Origin: an uncultured Campylobacter sp.
GTDB lineage: Bacteria > Campylobacterota > Campylobacteria > Campylobacterales > Campylobacteraceae
Assembly (NCBI GenBank): GCA_937896205.1
Contig: CALBNA010000060.1
Span: 1 to 13,134 of the forward strand
Direction: 5' to 3'
DNA: 13,134 nt
The notes beneath the pieces were generated by a model. It had not been told where the DNA came from, did not search any database, and saw only the letters and a list, made by a program, of their open reading frames with translations. The position numbers and the translations under genes are program-made. Of the stretch, positions 8,037 to 13,134 are shown one piece after another (positions within the stretch are counted from its first letter, which is position 1; the number at the start of each line of letters is the position of its first letter).

Positions 8037-8643
8037 AGCTTCTCCTTTCAAAACTGCGGCCAAACAGGCTCATAATGCGGTTTAGATCGTTTAAGATGAA
8101 ATCTATTTTCTTGCTAATCATAAGAAAAAATATCACGCAAGGAATCGCCACTATAAGCCCAAAAGCCGTCGTATAAAGCGCCTCGGAGATACCGACCGCA
8201 ACGAGCGGAGCGTCTACTCCGCCGCTAAGTCCGCTAAAGGCCTTTATCATACCAACTATCGTGCCCAGTAGCCCTAGCTGCGGGCTCGCGCTCGCGCAAA
8301 GCCCCAGTATCCACGTGCGCCGCTCAAGCGAGGTTAGCTGCATGGATACGGCCTCCTCGGCGATGTAGTCGATCTGCGTTTTGCTAGCGCCTTCGCCCAA
8401 ATTTTCCGCTACGAAAAGCGCGGTTTTAGCAAGCGAGTTTTTGTAGCTTTTACAAAATTCTTTGATTTTTGCGTAGTCGCCTTCTAAAATGAGATTGCAA
8501 AGCTTGATCTTAAACGAACTAGTCGCGTCTATCTCGGTAAATAAAAAATACGCTCCCTTTTCAAGAAGCACCGCAATACCGAGCACCGAGAGACAAAATA
8601 TCGGCCACATAAATATACCGCCGACTTCTATATACTCAAACAT
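8014..8643 (-). CDS. exbB: ExbB, proton-channel subunit of the TonB motor
   Basis: This 209-residue MotA/TolQ/ExbB-family protein has three transmembrane segments, at about residues 8-30, 113-135 and 154-176. Conserved blocks are ASPQLGLLGTIVGMI (119-133) and ISEALYTTAFGLIVAIP (152-168), with the pore Glu (E154) and Thr residues. I chose the ATG at 8643 because AGGA sits six to seven bases upstream; an in-frame TTG at 8667 lies in the operator. It is the first gene of the nine-gene operon, with a TATAAT box and Fur-like site just upstream. The last codons contain the exbD ribosome binding site, giving the unusual C-terminal CEVCPQR. Function is firm from family motifs. Confidence 0.93.
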   Translation of the reverse strand: MFEYIEVGGIFMWPIFCLSVLGIAVLLEKGAYFLFTEIDATSSFKIKLCNLILEGDYAKIKEFCKSYKNSLAKTALFVAENLGEGASKTQIDYIAEEAVSMQLTSLERRTWILGLCASASPQLGLLGTIVGMIKAFSGLSGGVDAPLVAVGISEALYTTAFGLIVAIPCVIFFLMISKKIDFILNDLNRIMSLFGRSFERRSCEVCPQR

Positions 8644-8651
8644 TTTAATCC

Positions 8652-8666
8652 TAATATTAATTATCA
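8652..8666 (-). promoter_or_regulatory. Fur-box-like operator upstream of exbB
   Basis: On the minus strand this reads TGATAATTAATATTA, which matches 12 of 14 specified positions of the 7-1-7 Fur pattern TGATAATnATTATCA. It lies between the TATAAT box and the exbB start, where bound Fur would block transcription. This suggests the operon is induced by iron limitation. Confidence 0.55.
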
Positions 8667-8676
8667 AAAGCTGTTT

Positions 8677-8682
8677 ATTATA
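8677..8682 (-). promoter_or_regulatory. -10 element (TATAAT) of the exbB operon promoter
   Basis: A perfect TATAAT on the minus strand lies 33 bases before the exbB ATG. No good -35 box is seen 17 bases upstream, which is usual for sigma-70 promoters of Campylobacter. The next gene upstream ends at a terminator, so an independent promoter is expected here. Confidence 0.6.
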
Positions 8683-8779
8683 CCGCCGCTATCATTAATC
8701 GGTAATAAAATTTGACGAAATTTCATAGCGTTAAATAATAAAATCCAAATAACATTTCGCAGAAAAACAGAGCGTCCAA

Positions 8780-8812
8780 AAAGGCAAATTTAGGGCATAA
8801 AGCCCTAAATTT
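8780..8812 (-). terminator. Rho-independent terminator after the second receptor gene
   Basis: AAATTTAGGGC (8786-8796) and GCCCTAAATTT (8802-8812) form a perfect 11-base stem with the five-base loop ATAAA. On the minus strand it starts six bases after the receptor stop codon and is followed by GCC and five T residues. AAATTT occurs at both outer ends of the stem. Confidence 0.75.
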
Positions 8813-8818
8813 AGCGGT

Positions 8819-10903
8819 TTAGTAAGTATATTTAAACTCTACGTAGTAGTTTCTCTCGTTTGCCGGGCTATACTCGTAGATGCCGGTTTGGTTGTTTTTG
8901 CCTTGGTAGTCGTAGTATTTTTTGTTAAAGAGATTTTTTACGCCTCCTGTTATGCCAAATCCATTTTTAAATTTATACGAAACGCCTGCGTCCACGATGC
9001 TGCGAGATGAGATATTGTCGTAGTTTACGTCCTTTTTCTTTGAGTAAAATTTATAGTCCGCAAACAGGTGCAAGTCGCTCACGATCTCGTAGTCCGCGCC
9101 GAATATAAATTTGTGTTTTGATACGTAGGGCACCTCTTTGCCGGCGTTATCGCCTTTTTTGATCGTGGCGTTTACGTAGGCGTAGGACTGGCTTAAAATC
9201 AGCTTATCAAAGAGATTTTGCCTGCTAAAAAACTCAAATCCGTAGCGTCTAGTTTTTGCGATGTTGTAGTATTTCCAAGCGTCTCCGTGGTTGGCTCCGA
9301 GCTCGGCATAAGCTATCTCGTCGCTAGTGTCGGTTAAAAACACGGTAGCATTTACCGGCATGCTTGCGACGTGATCTTTTAGCCCGATCTCGTAGGTGTT
9401 AAATTTTTCCGATTTTAGGTCGTTAAATTTGTACTGCTTAGTCACCTGATCTTTGTCGGTTAGCTGAGAAGGCGAGGGCGAGATGTAGCCGCGCTCAAAT
9501 TTAAAATATACGTTTCCCGTGTCCGAGTATCTAAAATTGGGCGTAAACTCAAACGCGTGGTTGTCGATATCTCTGCCGTCGCTTATGGCGTTGTAACTAG
9601 TCATCGGAGGAAAAGGTATGCTGTTTCTAAAGCCCTTCATATCTGAAACCCTGCTGGCCTCGTACTGCGCGCGCTCGAATCTATACCCAAAGCTTAGATC
9701 GAAAATTTGGGTAAATTTATGCTTTTCCATAAAATAAAGTGCGTGAGTGGTCTTTTGTAGATCTAGCGTCGTATCGTGCTTTAGGCTTATCACGGGCGAT
9801 GTTTTCACCTCGTAGTGCGACTCTCTCTCGCCTTTGTTTTGCTCGTAGTCGTAGCCAAAGATAAACTTGCCGCAGCCGTAGTCGAGCTTGTTTTTAAAAT
9901 TTACGTCGTATTTTTTATCGCCGAAAAGCCCTTGCGACGGATAGCGAACGCCGCGAGCCTACTCGGTCGAGGAGGTTTTGATTTTTATTTTTTGATAATA
10001 CGGCATTAAATCTACCGAGTAAAAGTCGTTAAATTTGCCCTCGTAAACGGCGCTAACGTCGATTTTCTCGTTTTCAAAGAGCTTTGTTAGACCGTTATTG
10101 GCGTTTTGTCTGCGGTTTTGCGAAACTTGATCTTGGGTTAGGGTGCCCGGATCGTTTCTTTTTGATTTAAATATACTAGGCGTCAAATTTAGCGAGTGGG
10201 AGTCGTTAAATTTGTAGTTTAGTCCGCTGCTTAGGTAGTATCCGCGCTCCTTGTAGTCGTGCCTATAGCCTTTTTGACCGAACGCTTTACCGCTAAATTT
10301 TAAAAACAGATCCTCGCTCACATTTCCGCCGACGGTGGCTGCGGCGTCGCGGTAGCTATACGAGCATATCTTGGAGCTCACGTTTGCGAAAAAATCTCGC
10401 GGCTTTTGCTTGGTGATGATATTTACCACGCCGCCTCTAGTGCCGCTGCCGTAGAGCACGGCTCAGCCTCCTGGCATCACTTCGACCTGCTCGATGTCCT
10501 CGATCGCGATCATCTCAAGCGGTATGATGCCGTGCGCCGCATCGACCATATTTATCGGCACTCCGTTTAGCATGATTTTTACGGCCATAGTAGGCGTCGC
10601 GCCGTCTCCGCGCATACCTTGTCCGCGCATGTCTATATTTTCGCCCAGGCTTGAGGTGCTGACGAAATCGACGCTAGGGATCTTTTCTACGAGCTCTTTT
10701 ACCGAGCGGTAGCCGTAGGCTTCTATGTCCTCTTTGGTTGCGACGAATATATTTCTGGTCTCGTCTTTTAGCGCGCTTTCAAAACCCGTCGCCGTTACTA
10801 TGGCGGAGCGTGACGTTTTGGGTTTGCGCGTTTAGGCTTGCGGCTGCGGCTAGCGACAAAAGTATAAATTTGCTGCCTTGCGCGTTTGATCTTTTTTGCT
10901 CAT
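8819..10903 (-). pseudogene. Disrupted TonB-dependent outer-membrane receptor, paralogue of the intact one
   Basis: If the damage is repaired, this is a receptor of about 694 codons, close to the intact copy's 690. The ATG at 10903 has AAGGGAG upstream. A signal-peptide core (KFILLSLAAAASLNA) and TonB-box region (SAIVTATGFESALKDE) are present but in different frames. One shift fits a lost A in the A6 run (10892-10897), the other an extra base near 10808. The plug then runs open until TGA at 10463-10465, where the paralogue's PGGGT reads PGG-stop-A. The barrel is open to TAG at 9959-9961, then open to the natural TAA, ending in YVEFKYTY. Upstream Fur-like repeat and downstream terminator look intact. 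Four lesions with otherwise clean frames imply recent inactivation. Assembly error could explain one or two of them, less easily all four. Confidence 0.88.
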
Positions 10904-11197
10904 TTTGGCTCCCTTCGGTTTTATCATAATTAATAATGATAAAAATTTTCGTTATTCTACTGTTTTTGGTATTAATTAATAATAAAAATCAATTCTTATA
11001 ATTTTGATTTACGATTATAGCGACGCTCGAGAGATTTTAGATTTAGTTTTACGGACGATGTTGTGCGTTTAAATCGTGAAATTTAAAGGCCGAATTTGAA
11101 AGGTTTTAAAATAAATTTGAAGTGGAGTAAATTTGAGAGTTAAATTTGACATAGAAGCAAGCTAAATTTGCGCTCCTGCTAATGGAGCAGAGGAGGT
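10904..11197. other. Intergenic control region upstream of the broken receptor
   Basis: No open frame here looks coding. The half next to the receptor is very AT-rich (10921-11005), with the Fur-like repeat and a possible -10 hexamer TAGAAT on the minus strand (10954-10959). The half next to the DUF2470-like gene holds five AAATTT copies (starting 11079, 11113, 11129, 11142 and 11164) plus a GAATTTG at 11092. GCTCC/GGAGC at about 11172-11188 and a GGAGG/CCTCC pair (11192-11207) that spans the stop codon of the small gene may form weak hairpins. Neither is followed by a T-tract. Confidence 0.5.
10921..10942. promoter_or_regulatory. Fur-box-like inverted repeat upstream of the broken receptor
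   Basis: TTATCAT (10921-10927) and ATGATAA (10936-10942) form a perfect inverted repeat around an eight-base AT-only spacer, close in sequence to known Fur operators. It lies 18 bases before the receptor ATG, so it would cover the early transcribed region. It indicates iron repression of a gene that no longer encodes a full protein. Confidence 0.6.
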
Positions 11198-11467
11198 TTA
11201 CCCCTCCATGCTATTTACGACGTTTATGACCTCGTCGCGTAGGCTCTCGACTGTTAGCTCGGCTTTTTTCTCAAACGGTACGAACACCTCGCCTTCGTCG
11301 CAGGCGATGTGCATGCCGTCCTCGGTGATGTCGGTCATTTTGACGTTTTGCGGGTTGGTAAAGCCGCCGAATTTTGCGCACATATCCTCCGTAAGGCCGA
11401 TGAAGTTATCATTCATCATGCCTAGCGCCATCTCTTTGGCTTCTCTTGCTTCCTCGCTTAGCTGCAT
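11198..11467 (-). CDS. Small DUF2470-like protein, resembling the C-terminal domain of HugZ-type heme proteins
   Basis: This 89-residue acidic soluble protein has the outline of a single DUF2470 domain. A helix contains MMNDNF (17-22). Then come FGGFTNPQNVKMTDITEDGM (33-52), VFVPF (61-65), and a C-terminal helix with ESLRDEVINVVN. In HugZ/ChuZ-type heme-degrading proteins this domain follows a split-barrel domain, which is absent here. The family usually has His in the MN-x-x-H motif; here it is Phe22, so heme contact by that residue is impossible. The start is secure: ATG with AAGGAG seven bases upstream. It lies 56 bases after the ABC exporter and 294 bases before the broken receptor. A role in heme binding or sensing is plausible from context but not shown. 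I rely on motif memory, not an alignment. Confidence 0.65.
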   Translation of the reverse strand: MQLSEEAREAKEMALGMMNDNFIGLTEDMCAKFGGFTNPQNVKMTDITEDGMHIACDEGEVFVPFEKKAELTVESLRDEVINVVNSMEG

Positions 11468-11523
11468 TTTGTCTCCTTGATTTTAAAATGATATCCGTTA
11501 TTTTAACCGTTTTTAGCTGAATT

Positions 11524-13113
11524 TTAGCCCTTAACGAGCGCGATTTGCCCGTTTCGTATCTCGTAAATTTTATCCGCCGCGTCAAAATACGCATCGTCGT
11601 GACTGATCGCAAAAACAGTGTATCCTTGCGCCTTTAACTCAGGCAAAAACTCTACGTAAAAATGCCGTCTAAACTCTGGGTCTTGATCGGCCGCCCACTC
11701 GTCAAGGATCAAAAATTTGCGCTTTTCAAGCAGCGCCGCGACCATCGCGAGGCGTTTTTTCTGGCCTTGGGAGAGATTTAGCGTGCTGAAATTTCCCTCT
11801 TTGACGCTTACTTTGTTTTCTATCGACATCTTTTTTAGCAGCCCCTCTATCAGCGCTTCATCGTCGCTCATTACTTCGTCAAAGAGATAAAAGTCGCTAA
11901 ACACCGCGCTAATCGTGTTTGCGTAGCTTTTTAAATTTGACTCGGTGATTTTGACGTCATCTGCGAACATCTCGCCGCTTTTTGGCGCCAGAAGTCCTGC
12001 TAGGATCATAAATAGCGTGCTTTTGCCGCTGCCGTTTTTGCCGATCAAAAATACCGTCTCGCCGCGTCTGATCTCTAAATTTATATCCTTTAGCGCAAAT
12101 TCGCTCCCCTCGTCGTAGGCGAAATTTATATCTTTTAGGCGTAGTTTTTGCCAAATTTGCGGAGCCGTCTCGCCCAGCTCAAATTCAGGCTCGAATGGTG
12201 CTAGGTCTAGCTTTTTTAGCCGCTCGTAAGCGATGCGCGCGCGAAATACGCTAGGCACCGAGTAAAGCAGCATCATGAGAGGCGCTCGCAAAAAAAGTAT
12301 CGCTAGCGCAACCGTGATCGCGTCTTGCAGGCTCGCGGCGTCGTAGGCTAGGCAAAAATATATCTCGATACCCACGGCGCCTAACATCACGGTGTTTAGC
12401 CAGTTGCTCATAAAGGATTGATGGATCTCGGCTTTTACGATATTTTCGCGCAGGCTTTTTGCGTTTGGAATAAAGCGGTCCCAAAAAAGCCGCTTCGCGC
12501 GGGCTAAATTTAAGCTAAGCTCCCTATGCCCCTCGATGCAGGTCTGATAGTCGCGGTACAGCGCATCCTCGCCGTTACGGCATTGTTCGTAGTATTTGTG
12601 GATATTTTTGATGAAGTATCGGCAAATCCATGTCGCCGCGCTCATCCAAAGCACCAAAAACACGAAAATCTCGGCCGAGATGTAAAGCACGTAAGCGCCC
12701 GTCGCGCCGATGATAAGCACGCCTTGGATAATGCTTGGCACCTGCATAAAGCCGTCGGTTAGGCTGCGCACGTCGCTTGAGAGCGAGGCGATCAAATTTG
12801 ACTTGCCCGCGGCTACGATTTTTTGATTTGCGGTATCTAGGATCCGTTTTATCGTTTTGGCTCGCAGCTCGTAGACAAAGTCGTTGCCGATTACGCTAAG
12901 AGCGATGCGCGAGAGCACCGAAAAGCCCAAAAACAAAATCAAAAGCGCAAAAAATGCGAGCAAAATTTGAGCGTCTTGTTCTTTTAAATTTAAGAGGTAT
13001 TTGTTGATAAAGGCTAGTATCAGGATACCAGAGCCGCTAAAAACGGCGCTAGATACGATCATGGCGATGATTTGCCAAAGCGTTTTTTTTGAGATTTTTT
13101 TAAACATTTTCAT
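11524..13113 (-). CDS. Cyclic-peptide/microcin-type ABC exporter, fused permease and ATPase (PvdE/SyrD/YojI-like)
   Basis: This 529-residue half-transporter has an N-terminal membrane domain of about six helices (residues about 12-290) and a C-terminal ATPase. Walker A is GKNGSGKST (358-366) and the signature is LSQGQKKR (447-454). Walker B with D-loop is FLILDEWAADQDP (467-479), and the switch His is in FAISHDD. The blocks FSDFYLFDE and DEWAADQDP are characteristic of the cyclic-peptide exporter subfamily, which exports siderophore precursors, lipopeptides or microcins. No peptide-synthesis gene is visible here, so the cargo is unknown. The ATG at 13113 has only a weak A/G-rich leader; a second in-frame ATG is at 13107. 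Its promoter lies outside the window. It may share a transcript with the small gene 56 bases downstream. Confidence 0.85.
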   Translation of the reverse strand: MKMFKKISKKTLWQIIAMIVSSAVFSGSGILILAFINKYLLNLKEQDAQILLAFFALLILFLGFSVLSRIALSVIGNDFVYELRAKTIKRILDTANQKIVAAGKSNLIASLSSDVRSLTDGFMQVPSIIQGVLIIGATGAYVLYISAEIFVFLVLWMSAATWICRYFIKNIHKYYEQCRNGEDALYRDYQTCIEGHRELSLNLARAKRLFWDRFIPNAKSLRENIVKAEIHQSFMSNWLNTVMLGAVGIEIYFCLAYDAASLQDAITVALAILFLRAPLMMLLYSVPSVFRARIAYERLKKLDLAPFEPEFELGETAPQIWQKLRLKDINFAYDEGSEFALKDINLEIRRGETVFLIGKNGSGKSTLFMILAGLLAPKSGEMFADDVKITESNLKSYANTISAVFSDFYLFDEVMSDDEALIEGLLKKMSIENKVSVKEGNFSTLNLSQGQKKRLAMVAALLEKRKFLILDEWAADQDPEFRRHFYVEFLPELKAQGYTVFAISHDDAYFDAADKIYEIRNGQIALVKG

Positions 13114-13134
13114 TCTTTTTTGAGAGCTTATTTC

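Noticed and set aside
7614..8063. TTG start at 8063 for exbD
   Set aside because: No ribosome site, and it gives a longer overlap with exbB. The GTG at 8036 has AGGAG at good spacing.
8819..10459. Two separate receptor-fragment genes starting at internal GTG codons
   Set aside because: Both fragments share one frame with the upstream plug and match one paralogue end to end. They are pieces of one broken gene, not independent genes.
9959..10465. TGA and TAG in the receptor read as recoded codons
   Set aside because: The paralogue has Gly at the TGA site, there is no selenocysteine context, and two frameshifts also occur. Simple decay explains all of it better.
1..13134. CRISPR array, tRNA, rRNA, insertion sequence or attachment site
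   Set aside because: I saw no regular direct-repeat and spacer series, no tRNA-like cloverleaf, no transposase frame and no terminal inverted repeats of an IS.

Overview
The window looks like chromosome from an epsilonproteobacterium, most likely Campylobacter in the oral or intestinal anaerobic group (C. rectus, C. showae, C. curvus, C. concisus). I infer this from moderate GC, Fur-like AT-rich operators, the gene content, and a very high density of the hexamer AAATTT. No rRNA or tRNA is present, so species cannot be fixed. Every supported gene lies on the minus strand, so transcription runs from high to low coordinates.

Layout in transcription order: (1) 13113-11524, a one-piece ABC exporter of the cyclic-peptide/microcin (PvdE/SyrD/YojI) type. 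(2) 11467-11198, an 89-residue stand-alone protein resembling the DUF2470 domain of HugZ-type heme proteins. (3) 11197-10904, an intergenic stretch with a Fur-box-like inverted repeat and a cluster of AAATTT motifs. (4) 10903-8819, a full-length TonB-dependent receptor gene that is broken by two frameshifts near its start and by two in-frame stops. It ends at a perfect-palindrome terminator. (5) 8643-385, a tight operon that starts behind its own -10 box and Fur-like operator: exbB, exbD, an intact TonB-dependent receptor, FecCD permease, ABC ATPase, periplasmic binding protein, tonB, a ChuW/HmuW-like radical SAM enzyme and a flavodoxin. (6) 384-1, no convincing gene, but a GC-rich inverted repeat.

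The main operon reads as a complete, probably iron-regulated, heme acquisition and anaerobic degradation pathway. The receptor, powered by ExbB-ExbD-TonB, moves ligand across the outer membrane. The binding protein hands it to the permease/ATPase pair. The radical SAM enzyme could then open the porphyrin ring without oxygen, with the flavodoxin as electron donor. The heme assignment rests mostly on the last two genes; the transporter genes alone would fit other iron chelates or cobalamin. The genes are packed with 1-50 base gaps or short overlaps, which suggests coordinated translation.

Most worth a second look: the recently decayed second receptor with intact control sites; the DUF2470-like orphan that lacks the family's usual His; a TonB whose transmembrane Ser-x3-His motif is Ser-x3-Asn; and AAATTT, about 90 copies by hand count against about five expected, including copies placed as inverted pairs around two terminator hairpins.
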